In this document: piece after piece, positions 19,654-28,950 of the stretch | Position numbering within the stretch: the first letter of the stretch is position 1 | Layout: each line of letters starts with the position of its first letter | Assembly (NCBI GenBank): GCA_001970955.1 | Contig: MPUH01000135.1 | Coordinates: 33,670-97,669 of the forward strand | Length of the DNA: 64,000 nucleotides | Direction: 5' to 3' | Origin: Stentor coeruleus | Lineage: Eukaryota > Ciliophora > Heterotrichea > Heterotrichida > Stentoridae | The notes under the pieces: generated by a model | What the model was told of the DNA's origin: nothing | The model's database searches: none | The model's input: the letters and a program-made list of their open reading frames with translations, nothing else | Program-made: the position numbers and the translations under genes

Positions 19654-20946
19654 TTAAAAAGCAATGCAAAATTCACAAGCCGTAACCTGCTCATCTTTTT
19701 CTATAGACATTTTCGAAACAACTCTTCTATGCCTAACAATCGGTGTTCCCATTTCTTCCTTAATTTTCCCCATAATCCTCTGTCTGTGTCCAAGTTTCTC
19801 AATATCTAAAACCCCTTTTAATGATTCATCACAAAACGCATATTTTGATTGCATTATTGTTACAAGCGTTTCCATATCTTCAATACCATTATCAACAAAA
19901 TTCTTAAGAAGTTTTTTTAATCCAATAGAATCAAGCCATTTTTCAAGAGTAATACTATTAGAAGGTCTATTTGAACATATAATGCAATTGTGAGCAGGTA
20001 ATGAATTTCTTATATCTTTAAAAGCTTCTTCTTCAAGTAATGCTAAAAGTTTAGCTCTGTGTCCATATTTTGATACCCCGATTTTTTCAAGGATTTCTGG
20101 GGTTAGAGGGTCAGTAGAGCGTATTTGTGCTAATAAAAAGTCTAAATCGTCATAGCCGTTGATGTAGAGAATATTGTAAAGATCTTCAAGTTTCATACTT
20201 GTTAACCATTTGTAGAGACTGCTTTTGTGAGGATCAGTGCCAAAAGAGTAATCGTTGAAGGATCCGGTTTTAGCGAAGTTTAGGTTCTCACATTCAGGTT
20301 CGATGATGGAGTCAGCTTTTACACTAATTTCTGAACGATCGAAACTTGGTGTCTTTTTACTCATGGCATCGGGGTCACGCTCGATGTAGGATTCTACTAA
20401 ATTTTTTATATCCTCACTAAGCTCTAAAGGAGTCCTTCCACTATAGTCTTCAATATCAAATCTTGCAGAATATTTTATCATCACCTGAACCATAGCAAGA
20501 TTCTTACTTTCAACAGCCAAGTGAAAAGGGGTTTTTCCGAAAATCTTATCCTGAACATTCGGGTTAGCTCTATATTTCAACAGTAAATTCGTTATAGGGG
20601 CAAGTTCTTTCAAACAAGAATAATGTAAAGGTGTATCCCCATCATTTTGCTGTATATTTGAATCAGCCCCGTTATCAAGCAAAACCTGCACCAAGGCAAT
20701 ATGATTACTTTCAACCGCTTGATGTAAAGGTGAGTCTCCAAGTTTATTTTTTGTATTTGGATTTGCTCCTAATGAAAGAAGCACTTTTGAAGCCTCAACA
20801 TGTCCACATGTTACAGTTCGATACAAGGGTGGCCAACCTAAATTCTGATCAAGTTCATTAATCAGCCCAGGATTTGACATGATGATTTCACGTATTCTCC
20901 CACTATCCCCAACCCTACAAGCTTTTTGCAAATCTGTTTCTGTCAT
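19654..20946 (-). CDS. Ankyrin-repeat, double SAM-domain protein with CaaX end, 430 aa
   Basis: Five ankyrin repeats cover about residues 3-185 (WPPLYRTVTCGHVEASKVLL, DSPLHQAVESNHIALVQVLL, DTPLHYSCLKELAPITNLLL, KTPFHLAVESKNLAMVQVMI, then RTPLELSEDI). Two SAM domains follow, at about 244-307 and 333-398, each ending in the usual GHR motif and a charged helix. The last four residues are CIAF, with a further cysteine at 424, a plausible CaaX prenylation box that would tether the protein to a membrane. Ankyrin-SAM proteins act as scaffolds that polymerise through SAM. Membrane targeting is inferred from the C-terminus only. ATG at 20946. Nothing in the sequence shows its partners. Confidence 0.9.
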   Translation of the reverse strand: MTETDLQKACRVGDSGRIREIIMSNPGLINELDQNLGWPPLYRTVTCGHVEASKVLLSLGANPNTKNKLGDSPLHQAVESNHIALVQVLLDNGADSNIQQNDGDTPLHYSCLKELAPITNLLLKYRANPNVQDKIFGKTPFHLAVESKNLAMVQVMIKYSARFDIEDYSGRTPLELSEDIKNLVESYIERDPDAMSKKTPSFDRSEISVKADSIIEPECENLNFAKTGSFNDYSFGTDPHKSSLYKWLTSMKLEDLYNILYINGYDDLDFLLAQIRSTDPLTPEILEKIGVSKYGHRAKLLALLEEEAFKDIRNSLPAHNCIICSNRPSNSITLEKWLDSIGLKKLLKNFVDNGIEDMETLVTIMQSKYAFCDESLKGVLDIEKLGHRQRIMGKIKEEMGTPIVRHRRVVSKMSIEKDEQVTACEFCIAF

Positions 20947-22065
20947 AATTTTTATAGCTTAAAACCAAAATATAATGATATTCTTATAAGCCTTATATGA
21001 AAAAATCAAAAACACTTTCTGAGTAATCAAAAACTGTTTATATATAAAACCCAGGTTTTTAAGGGAATTCAAAATAAGTCCGGGAATTTTAAATGGAACA
21101 AAAAGCGATATCACTTATAGTCTTTGGAAAAAGAGAGTTTCAAGTAACAGCGGAAAGTTTAGAGTTTTTAAGGAATATTAAAGGGAAAATTGGGTTTTAT
21201 CTGTAGTTGGCAAGGATTTTTTTTTTGCTTTATTATTAAGTTATTATTTTATATACAAAAGTGTTGGGAGTATTGATGAATCAATTTTACAAAACTTATC
21301 ACGTATAGTAAACTTAATTAAACAGACACAAGCGAAATCAACACAAAATACACTTGATGGGTTTACTAAATATTTTTCTTCTTTTTATGATTGTTAAGTG
21401 ATTTTGCATTGAAATTAGTTGATAATCAGAAATATAATTTATAATAAAGAGTATTTAGGAAATGCTTTAGCAACAAATAAAGAGTTGAGGCTAAGAATAA
21501 AATAAGACTTTAAGGCCTACAAAAGAAGAAAAAGTTCAGAGATGCATACAAAGATGATACTCCTGGGAAATTTACTGAATCTTCATTGAAAATGAAAAGG
21601 GTTAGGAGTAATATTAAGTTGATTACGAGTAGGGCTTTTTCACCTTTGAGAAGTGTGCTAAGTTTTTTGAATACAGGGTTAGATATAAGATAATTTATTA
21701 TTTTAATTAATGGAGAGGTTTTGGATGATGAATAATTTATAAGTTTTGAGTTTTAACTGTATTCTAATCTTATCTCATCACAAAAAACTTATAAAAATAA
21801 AAAAATCACAATTTATCTATCTAAGTCATAACCTCTAAAGCCTATAAAAATGCCAACTCCACTTATAAAATCCAAAATCCCCAACAGCATAATTCGATTA
21901 TAATTTTCTATTTCATAAACTGTTTATTTTACTAAGTGTTCATATAAATAGTTGATATTTTTATATATTATAAAATACATTCTAACACATTTAAATATAA
22001 ATCAAAAAGTCTCAACACAAAAAAAAATAAACTTAGACTAATTTCCTTAGTCCTATTATATCTAA
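20947..22065. other. 1.1-kb gap holding a decayed GTPase gene
   Basis: Contains the guanylate-binding-protein-like remnant described next. From 21720 to 22065 the DNA is A/T-rich with nothing recognisable; it is the 3-prime side of the minus-strand CX9C gene. Confidence 0.55.
21093..21700 (+). pseudogene. Decayed guanylate-binding-protein (GBP/dynamin-like) GTPase
   Basis: An ATG at 21093 opens 37 codons resembling the start of GBP-type GTPases (ESLEFLRNIKGKIG), then TAG. With a one-base shift at that point the sequence continues to VVGK, the beginning of the P-loop, and then jumps straight to a piece matching the later G domain (IYKSVGSIDESILQNL, VNLIKQTQAKS, DGFTKYFSSF). The expected nucleotide-binding core in between is absent. 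Further on, 21409 onward reads DFALKLVDNQKYNL and KEYLGNALA in shifted frames. Frameshift, internal deletion and several stops show the copy is dead. The family is large in ciliates and other protists; identification rests on these matched stretches. Confidence 0.75.
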
Positions 22066-22599
22066 CTAAAACTCTTCATCGCTTTCAGCAAATTTAGCCC
22101 ATCTCCAGCGCATATGCCAAGTATCATCTTCATCATCATGATATCTCTCAGAAGGATATCTGCTTTTGGGGTTAATATAAAGCCTTCTGCCTAAAGCTTT
22201 ATACACATGCTCTTCAGGTTGATAGACGGGTAGTGCAGCGCGTTTATCTTTTTCAAGTTTAATAAGCTTCCTCAAGCACCCTTTAAAAAGAAAGCGCTCT
22301 TCTTCGCATTCCCATAGCTTTTCTTTAACCCCTTCTTCTAAAGGTTTATTCCAACGAAATGTGCTATTTTGCATGGGACCCATTTCTAAAGTCTCATCAT
22401 CTATCAAATCAGGTCTAAGTCTTCCATCAGTCAATAATCGTGGCCATAAAGTTGGCCAATTTGGATGAAAAACTTCAGGGTTTCTTGGTGCTGCATCTAC
22501 TAAGCATTCTTCATATGCTAACATGTAATCCATACAGGGCGATGTATCATGAACAGGAGGGACTGTTACAGGAACACCATAAGCATAAATGCTCGACAT
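22066..22599 (-). CDS. Twin CX9C (CHCH-like) protein, 177 aa, probably mitochondrial
   Basis: Two CX9C pairs are present: C22-C32 (in PCMDYMLAYEEC) and C98-C108 (in LWECEEERFLFKGC). Paired CX9C motifs form the disulfide-bridged helical hairpin of proteins imported into the mitochondrial intermembrane space, including several small subunits of complex I and IV. The 65-residue gap between the pairs is much longer than in a simple CHCH domain, closer to what is seen in complex I subunits such as NDUFB10, but I cannot assign one. The C-terminus is acidic and tryptophan-rich (DDEDDTWHMRWRW). There is no classical targeting peptide, as expected for this import route. ATG at 22599, TAG stop. Confidence 0.75.
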   Translation of the reverse strand: MSSIYAYGVPVTVPPVHDTSPCMDYMLAYEECLVDAAPRNPEVFHPNWPTLWPRLLTDGRLRPDLIDDETLEMGPMQNSTFRWNKPLEEGVKEKLWECEEERFLFKGCLRKLIKLEKDKRAALPVYQPEEHVYKALGRRLYINPKSRYPSERYHDDEDDTWHMRWRWAKFAESDEEF

Positions 22600-23765
22600 T
22601 TATATCCATATTTACTTTGAGGTTAGAATATGATTTAATTTGATTAGGGTTGTCGTGAAATTGATGATGATAATTTATTTGAAGATTATGGAAAATTGGT
22701 TTGGGCTAGTTTATGATAGGTTTTAGATGGATAAAAGAGTAATTTTGGGATTTTGATGTGATTTTGATGGGAAGGATTTTGGTATGATGAAGGAGTGAAG
22801 ATTTTAATGATGGGTAAAATTATGTAATGATTAGGTTAGATGATTTAATATAAAAGATAATAATGTGGCGATTAAAAAGACATATTTAATTATAGTTCTA
22901 TAAATTTCAAACCCGATTAGCAAAATTATCAGGATATAGTTTCTAAAGATATATGAAAATGTTATTTTGAACTTAAAAAGACATATTTAATTATAGTTCT
23001 ATAGATTTCAAACCCGATTAGCAAAATTATCAGGATATAGTTTCTAAAGATATATGAAAATGTTATTTTGAACTTCATTATAAAAATCTGATAATAGTAG
23101 CTAGATTATATGAAAAGAAGGAAGCATCAATAAAAAATTTTTAAGCTACTTTGTTTATCCATCATTTCATACAAGATTAGAAGGTTATTAATCTTTAACT
23201 ATTATTTATAGGATTTTGTAAATTCATTAAAGGGTGAGGATGAAGTCAAGCTTTTATCTATTCTAAAGCCTATGAATTGTATCCAGCGAATTACTTAATT
23301 ATTTTATTCAACTTATTAGGAAATCAGAGTATGTATTTGATCACAACCTAATATTTTAATTAAAAATGTAGAAAGTTTGTTATGCGTTTATTACAATATC
23401 ACCCCTAAACTTATCCAAATCACCACCTAAAATAATATAAAATGCTCATTTTAAACCAAAAAAACCCACATCTTAAAGCTTTAACCCAAATTCCAAAACT
23501 TCACAAAAAATCTCCACCTTCCAACCAACCCTCCTCTATTTCCACAATTTGTTCCCATCCAAACCTAAATCCTCCTATCTAACTCCTCTCAAAAAAAAGC
23601 TCCATCTCTATATCAAAAGACCGCCACATTCAAACAATTTTTTTTCCTATCTCAACCCTAAATTATTCCAAAATTTCATCACCTTCTCCATTATCTCTCT
23701 CTACTCCTTCACATAAATCCAAACCAAAAAATTTACCATCTAATAATCTTCAACACTCTAATAAA
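22600..23765. other. Divergent promoter region with a tandem duplication
   Basis: T/G-rich to about 22860 (upstream of the minus-strand gene) and strongly G-poor, A/C-rich from 23400 to 23765 (upstream of the plus-strand PGP gene). Between lies a 101-bp tandem duplication and a short coding-like stretch (23232-23297, reading EDEVKLLSILKPMNCIQRIT then TAA) that may be a gene remnant. Confidence 0.55.
22872..23073. repeat. 101-bp direct tandem duplication
   Basis: 22872-22972 is repeated at 22973-23073 with one visible mismatch (A to G in CTATAAATT versus CTATAGATT). No N separates the copies, and the mismatch argues for a real, recent duplication rather than an assembly seam. Confidence 0.85.
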
Positions 23766-25055
23766 ATGAAACATTCTTCTGTCCCAGCATACACAATGGG
23801 CCTCAAGTACCCAGCTGAGCCAATAACAACTGATAAACTAAGTCCAGCTCCAGATACTTACAATATTCGTAAAGAAGAAATTATAGTCCCAGCTCGGAGT
23901 TTTGGAAGAGCTCCAAGAAGTATGTCAGCTCCTCGAACAGATTACCCAGGACCAGGAGCTTATCCTGTAAACAGTTTTCTAGACTTAAGCATGAAGGATA
24001 AATCTAATAAAAAAACCAAACCTTTAAGAGAAAAAAGTGATAAATCAAAAATCGATACCCCAGGACCAACATCATACAATCCAAAAAAACTAAGCACAAA
24101 CATATCGTTTAGTATGGGAAATAAAACATTTAGTCTTATAAGCCCAAATAACAGTTTAATAGGTCCAGGGCAATATAATGCTAATTATGATTCAATAAAA
24201 CCATCAACTGCGATATCATTTTCAAGAGCTTCTAGAACACCATTAGCCCCTTCAACTAATGTTCCTGGTCCAGGATCACATTCTTTAAGAGAAATAAGAG
24301 AATGTCCACAGTATGTTTTTCCTAGAGAACCTAGAGGAAAACGTAATAGTCCTGATTATCCAGGCCCAGGTGAATATAATATTCCAGGTTTAACAGATGA
24401 GCTTAAGCATAAAATGGGTAAAACCATCCTCCCACGTCGACCACTTATTATAAAAGATTCAGGTGCTCCAGGACCAGGAGGTTATAATGCTAAAGACCAA
24501 AACAGTGCTCCAAGTTTTTCTGTAGGTAAAGGTAAACGTCCAAAAATACCAGGAATAACAAAAAATCCAGGCCCTGGGACATATAGTCCAGTAAACCCAA
24601 ATCATACAATCCATTCTAAATCAATTGGTTCTAGTACAAGGCCTCCACTTGCTAAAACAAATGGTGTCCCTGGACCTGGGGCTTATGATTTTAAGACTTT
24701 TACTGAAGATGGACCTAAATATACAACTGTTGGTAGAAAACCTGAGATTAAAGGAAATACGACAGTACCTGGACCTGGACAATATAATCCTGAAATTGTT
24801 GCTTGTAGACCTGAAGGAGTTCATGTTGTTATTGGAACTGGACAGAGGACTAATGAAAGTAGAAGGGTTAGGGTTCCACCAGGACCTGGAGCTTATGATC
24901 CATATGTAAGTAGTGATGAACCTAAGTGGACGTTTAAAAAAGATCCTAGAGAAAAAGTCAACTTTGAAGATGAACCTGGACCTGGGCAGTATGAAATCCC
25001 CCCTACGGTGCCTGATGTACCTAAGTACCTGCTTAGTAATATTAATAGAAAATAG
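23766..25055 (+). CDS. SHIPPO / PGP-repeat ciliary protein (ODF3/CIMAP-like), 429 aa
   Basis: About a dozen copies of the PGPGxY-type motif run through the whole protein at intervals of 25-40 residues: PAPDTY, YPGPGAY, TPGPTSY, IGPGQY, VPGPGSH, YPGPGEY, APGPGGY, NPGPGTY, VPGPGAY, VPGPGQY, PPGPGAY and EPGPGQY. Between them lie short FS-x-[GR] stretches such as SFSVGKG. This is the SHIPPO (STPGR) repeat family, which includes ODF3/CIMAP proteins that line the inside of axonemal microtubules. A ciliate with thousands of cilia would use it there; that role is inferred from the family. No membrane segment. ATG at 23766, TAG stop, single open exon. Confidence 0.9.
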   Translation: MKHSSVPAYTMGLKYPAEPITTDKLSPAPDTYNIRKEEIIVPARSFGRAPRSMSAPRTDYPGPGAYPVNSFLDLSMKDKSNKKTKPLREKSDKSKIDTPGPTSYNPKKLSTNISFSMGNKTFSLISPNNSLIGPGQYNANYDSIKPSTAISFSRASRTPLAPSTNVPGPGSHSLREIRECPQYVFPREPRGKRNSPDYPGPGEYNIPGLTDELKHKMGKTILPRRPLIIKDSGAPGPGGYNAKDQNSAPSFSVGKGKRPKIPGITKNPGPGTYSPVNPNHTIHSKSIGSSTRPPLAKTNGVPGPGAYDFKTFTEDGPKYTTVGRKPEIKGNTTVPGPGQYNPEIVACRPEGVHVVIGTGQRTNESRRVRVPPGPGAYDPYVSSDEPKWTFKKDPREKVNFEDEPGPGQYEIPPTVPDVPKYLLSNINRK

Positions 25056-25363
25056 ATTTTGTATATTGAATAAAGAAGATAAGGAATTTAAAAGGGTTTT
25101 TTTGTATAAGAGTTGGATATGAATTAAGGTATTTTAAGATGCTTATAGTTTTATATAAATTATAGTTAGAATTACCCTGGCTCATATTCTTATCTATTTA
25201 AAAAAAAAAATTTGTTAAAATACTAAAAATATCGCCTTTCATTCTTTGAAATTGTTTTAAAAAATCATCAGCCACCAATTCCCCAATCAAAACATAAAAA
25301 AACTCCTCAAACCCTTTCCTCACCTTACAACTTAACTCACCGAAAACCATTTCTGGTAAATAA
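25056..25363. other. Short intergenic region
   Basis: About 310 bases: T/G-rich behind the PGP gene, then G-poor A/C-rich DNA before the uL30-family gene. No other feature seen. Confidence 0.5.
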
Positions 25364-26092
25364 ATGAAATCTTTAGCACAGCTCAAAGCAGAAAGCAAAA
25401 TCGAAACTCTTTTGCGTAAACGTGAAAAGGCCGATGATGAAAGGGTTTTCTCACAAATCGCTAAAGAACGTGAAGAGCTTGAAGCCCGTAAGCGTGCAAG
25501 GACCCCAAGCGTAAGAACAATGGCTTCATTTATAGCCGGTGAGAGATCAAAGCAGAAAAACTTTAAAGCAATGCAAGTGAGACTTAAAAAACAACGTGAT
25601 GATTTGCCAAATGATGGGATTTTATTAGTATTACGTATTCATGTATCTGTACATGCAGCAAATCCTGTGAAAAAAGCATTATCAGCCCTTAGATTAAAAA
25701 ACAGATACTCAGCAGTATTAGTAAAAACAAGTCCAGAAGTTCATAAATTGTTACAAATTGTTGAACCTTTTGTGATATTTGGTAAACCAACACAACAAAT
25801 TGTTGATAAGCTTGTGAGAAAAAGAGGAAAAGTTATGAGGAATGGAGTAGAAATGGAATTGAAGGATAATAATTGGGTTGAAGAAACCTTAGAAGTTCAT
25901 GGGATGCTTTGTATTGATGATTTGGTGTATGAATTAGCTAATGGGACTGATAATTTTGATAAGGCAGCGTTGTTTTTAAGCCCTTTTAAGCTTAATTTGC
26001 CACAAAAAAAGTTTAAAAAAACACCTTATAGTAAAGGAGGGGATTATGGGTTTAGAGAGGATATAAACTTGATAGTGGAAAGCATGATTTAG
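25364..26092 (+). CDS. uL30-family protein, RPL7 or its biogenesis paralogue RPL7L1/Rlp7, 242 aa
   Basis: The uL30/L7 fold is evident: a basic, helical N-terminal extension (about 1-85), then LVLRIHVSVHAANPVKKAL, LKIVEP-like LLQIVEPFVIFGKP at about 127-140, KLVRKRGKV, HGMLCIDDLVYEL, and the C-terminal SPFKLNLPQKKF with GGDYGFREDIN. Cytosolic RPL7 is very conserved, and several positions differ here: IFGKP instead of AWGYP, and a diverged segment after the RKRG motif. That fits the ribosome-assembly paralogue (Rlp7 in yeast, RPL7L1 in animals) better than the structural protein, but I cannot decide without an alignment. Acts in the nucleolus or cytosolic ribosome accordingly. ATG at 25364. Confidence 0.85.
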   Translation: MKSLAQLKAESKIETLLRKREKADDERVFSQIAKEREELEARKRARTPSVRTMASFIAGERSKQKNFKAMQVRLKKQRDDLPNDGILLVLRIHVSVHAANPVKKALSALRLKNRYSAVLVKTSPEVHKLLQIVEPFVIFGKPTQQIVDKLVRKRGKVMRNGVEMELKDNNWVEETLEVHGMLCIDDLVYELANGTDNFDKAALFLSPFKLNLPQKKFKKTPYSKGGDYGFREDINLIVESMI

Positions 26093-26495
26093 TTATTAAG
26101 TATTAGTTGATGTAATAAATGGGATAAGTTTATTTTGGTAGTATGAGGATATTTTAAGTTTAAAAAAGATTGGGATTTATGGCGAGAAGATTTTTATAAA
26201 GATTATATAATGAGATAGTTTTTTTAGGATAAAATTTTTTTTTACTTTGGATAAGTTTTTATATGATACAAAAAATTATTATATTTTTTGTCGTTTTTAA
26301 GTTTCCAAACTTCTTGATTAGTAGTGAAGAAATATTTGTGAAATAAGAGTTGTTGAGGAAAATTTAATGAAAAAAACCAACAAATATAAAATTTCAAGAA
26401 CTTATTGCGGTATGTAAAAATTAAGACACCAACTATAAAATCATCCTAACACTTTTACCATTTTCTTAAACTCTAAAATTCTAATAAAAACCTTA
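26093..26495. other. Intergenic region
   Basis: T/G-rich after the uL30-family gene to about 26350, then an A/C-rich leader before GRASP. Nothing else seen. Confidence 0.5.
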
Positions 26496-27065
26496 ATGGG
26501 AGGTAGCGAAAGTCGTCCAGGATACCGCATCATGGAAATCTTAAATAATTCCCCAGGAGACAAAGAAAGTTTCCAGATCTTCCTCGACTTCATAGTTTCT
26601 CTAAACGGCACAAATCTAATAGAATCCCAACTTCCATTCCAAGAACTCATCAAAGCAAATGAAAATTGTCCAATAACCCTAGGTGTCTTAAATCTTTTAA
26701 CATCTGAAATTCGTGAAGTTATCATAACTCCTTCTAAATGGGAAGGTGAAGGTCTTTTAGGTATAAATTTACGATATGAAGATTCAATAGAAGCATCTCA
26801 AAGTATTATGCATATAACATCAATCAGACCAAATTCCCCAGCTAGTAATGTTGGATTAGTTGTGGGAGATTATATTCTTGGTAGTAAAGAAGCTAAAATA
26901 AAAAGTGCTAATGATATTCAAACAATAATTTACAAAAATGGGGAAATCACATTGGTGATATTTAACAAAGAATCAAACAAAGTTTTTCCGGTGTTATTAG
27001 AATCAGTTGATGGGTATATTGGCATTGAAGTTGCTACTGGAGTTTTTCATCGACTTAGTTCTTAA
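26496..27065 (+). CDS. GRASP-type Golgi stacking protein, 189 aa
   Basis: Two PDZ-like domains of the GRASP (GORASP) type: the first has DFIVSLNGTNL and ends near REVIITPSKWEGEGLLGINLR, the second has HITSIRPNSPASNVGLVVGDYILGS and ends GYIGIEVATGVFHRL. The segment W-x-G-x-GLLG linking the domains and the final G-x-[HR]-R are hallmarks. The second residue is glycine (MGGSESR), as in GRASPs that are N-myristoylated and held on Golgi membranes. In animals these proteins tether cisternae. Here the protein stops right after the second PDZ and lacks the long serine/proline-rich tail of animal GRASPs, as in several protists. ATG at 26496, TAA stop. Confidence 0.9.
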   Translation: MGGSESRPGYRIMEILNNSPGDKESFQIFLDFIVSLNGTNLIESQLPFQELIKANENCPITLGVLNLLTSEIREVIITPSKWEGEGLLGINLRYEDSIEASQSIMHITSIRPNSPASNVGLVVGDYILGSKEAKIKSANDIQTIIYKNGEITLVIFNKESNKVFPVLLESVDGYIGIEVATGVFHRLSS

Positions 27066-27427
27066 TTAAGTCTTATAAATGGAATTTTCGAATCTTGGGT
27101 TATATTTTTATGTTATTTTATGATAATAGTAGTTATGAATAGAAGATTAAATGCAAGATTGGGATTATTGAGATTGATTTAATGTCATGTGTCAGATGCA
27201 AACAGATTCAATATTTCAGGTTTGATTATTATGATAGAAAATGAATAGTTTTGTAGTTTGAAAATATGGAACTTATTATAAAATGATAGGAATATAGCTG
27301 TGAATTGATGTTTTAGTTTATTTAGATAAAATTTTATTGTTTTAGATAGAGTTTTATTCAATAGTAACAATTTAGTCCTTATAACTTTAATAGCTTATTG
27401 TATATTTAATTCTCATAAAATATTAAA
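27066..27427. other. Intergenic region
   Basis: T/G-rich and A/T-rich DNA between two plus-strand genes; no feature seen. Confidence 0.45.
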
Positions 27428-27907
27428 ATGAGCTCTTCTAATACTATCACTCTATTTAGTTGCAGATCAATAACACCCCGTGCAAGGTTTGTAGTTCCTA
27501 TAAACCCAATCACCTTTCAGCCAGATAATTTATCTTCACTTTCAGTTCGCAGATCCAAAAATATTTTTCCCAATCATTTTTCCAACAACCCAATTCGAAT
27601 CAAAAAACAAATTCAATCAAGATCCTACAAAAATAAAATAGTCTGTGATGCTTCAATATCCACAACTGACCGAAGCTTATGTGAAAAACTTATAACTTCC
27701 CAAATTCCTCATAAACCCTTATACAACCTAACTAAAAAGCAACATCAATCTGTAAGTCCACAAAGTTTATTCAAATGTTTAGATATAATATATAAAGCCA
27801 GCACAGAAAAGAATATAAGAAAAAACACTAAAGTCAGTATATCAAAAGTTAGGACCCCAATCAAAATCTCTAAACTTTGTATTCAATCAAAAATATCTTA
27901 TCAATAA
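27428..27907 (+). CDS. Hypothetical basic protein, 159 aa
   Basis: Not recognised. Starts MSSSNTITLFS at an ATG with an A-rich leader. Very basic, rich in K, R, S, N and I, with repeated short motifs of the kind SISTTD and KISK; no hydrophobic segment, no cysteine pattern, no obvious repeat. Likely disordered. Base composition is more even than in the intergenic DNA, and the 159-codon open frame is long for this AT content, which supports a real gene. The flanks show the usual upstream/downstream bias only weakly. Confidence 0.55.
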   Translation: MSSSNTITLFSCRSITPRARFVVPINPITFQPDNLSSLSVRRSKNIFPNHFSNNPIRIKKQIQSRSYKNKIVCDASISTTDRSLCEKLITSQIPHKPLYNLTKKQHQSVSPQSLFKCLDIIYKASTEKNIRKNTKVSISKVRTPIKISKLCIQSKISYQ

Positions 27908-28425
27908 ACTTAATATACTTTAATAAATATGCATATATATCTATATATAATAGCATATGATATTATATTAATCTACATATCTTATCCTATAAAAAAAATA
28001 TTATGATTGTCTTGAGAATTCAATTAATCAATACCATCTTTCTTTTAGGTGTTGAGACTGGGTAGAAAGATTCATTAATATATTCTGAAACAATATCTAA
28101 ATCTTTAAAATATTTTTTAAAGTTAGGTATTGTGATTTCTGTAAATATAATATCATTATGATATTTTTATAAAAATTTTCTTGAAAGCTGAATCTTAAAA
28201 ATGGTATCTTTTAGTTGTAAGGCCCTGATTGCTACTCACATTTATATACTGGCAAAAGTATATTTTTTCCTTTTAGTTTGAAAAAATTGGTTTAAGATTT
28301 ATGACAAAAAAGTAAAGTATTTAAACTTTTAATAAAAATATTAGTCTGGTATAGTATATAAACTATTAGACTTGCTATTTATATATTAAAATACATTCTG
28401 TAAATAACTAGTAAAAATAGCTTAG
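27908..28425. other. Convergent region with a coding-like remnant
   Basis: A/T-rich DNA between two 3-prime ends. It holds a minus-strand open stretch listed next; otherwise nothing. Confidence 0.5.
28020..28235 (-). pseudogene. Decayed gene fragment, unidentified
   Basis: Seventy-two minus-strand codons in one frame with a single TAA inside; both halves read like protein (LKDTIFKIQLSRKF before, TIPNFKKYFKDLDIV and ESFYPVSTPKRK after), ending at TGA. No start codon in context. Most likely the tail of a dead gene; family unknown. Confidence 0.4.
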
Positions 28426-28950
28426 TTACAAAGCATCACTATCCTCATTTTCTTCATTTTCTTCAATTTCTATATAGGGATTCATGATCTTTGGGTCGTT
28501 GAATTTCATAAACAACTGCACTCTTTCCATATACTTATCAGCCAAATAATACGTAATATGATTATAAACATCCGAAGTATATTTCCAATGAAGGAGCAAA
28601 GGTACAGCATAAATCGTAGTCCTAATTCCGAATCTCCAAGATTTTGGTAGATCAAAAATTCGACCAAAAGCGATTTTCCCTAGTTTAATATTCAAGTATA
28701 TTGGCGAGATAATCGACAAAAACCCATATTGAGCAACCTGCCTTGCAGTACTTTTCATAAGATATTTGTCTTTTTTTTCCATAAGATTGAAATTTTGGAA
28801 TAAAAAGCTAAATACCATAGACATCCTACCTTTGACAACCTCTGCAGGATCGGGCTCATTTTGAGCAAGAGCAACTTGTCTTTTAAGTTGCCTTTGCATG
28901 ATTTCTTCTAGTGGAGGAAGGTCACTTATTTTGAGCTTGTCTTTGGACAT
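28426..28950 (-). CDS. Hypothetical protein with a central hydrophobic region, 174 aa
   Basis: Not recognised. The N-terminus is amphipathic and K/E-rich (LEEIMQRQLKRQVALAQNE). Two moderately hydrophobic stretches follow: about 76-90 (YGFLSIISPIYLNIK) and about 110-122 (RTTIYAVPLLLHW), the second a possible single membrane span. The C-terminal 15 residues are strongly acidic (EENEENEDSD). This layout (short, one span, charged ends) resembles lineage-specific subunits of ciliate mitochondrial respiratory complexes, but that is only a guess. ATG at 28950 and a stop at 28426; composition is coding throughout. Confidence 0.7.
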   Translation of the reverse strand: MSKDKLKISDLPPLEEIMQRQLKRQVALAQNEPDPAEVVKGRMSMVFSFLFQNFNLMEKKDKYLMKSTARQVAQYGFLSIISPIYLNIKLGKIAFGRIFDLPKSWRFGIRTTIYAVPLLLHWKYTSDVYNHITYYLADKYMERVQLFMKFNDPKIMNPYIEIEENEENEDSDAL

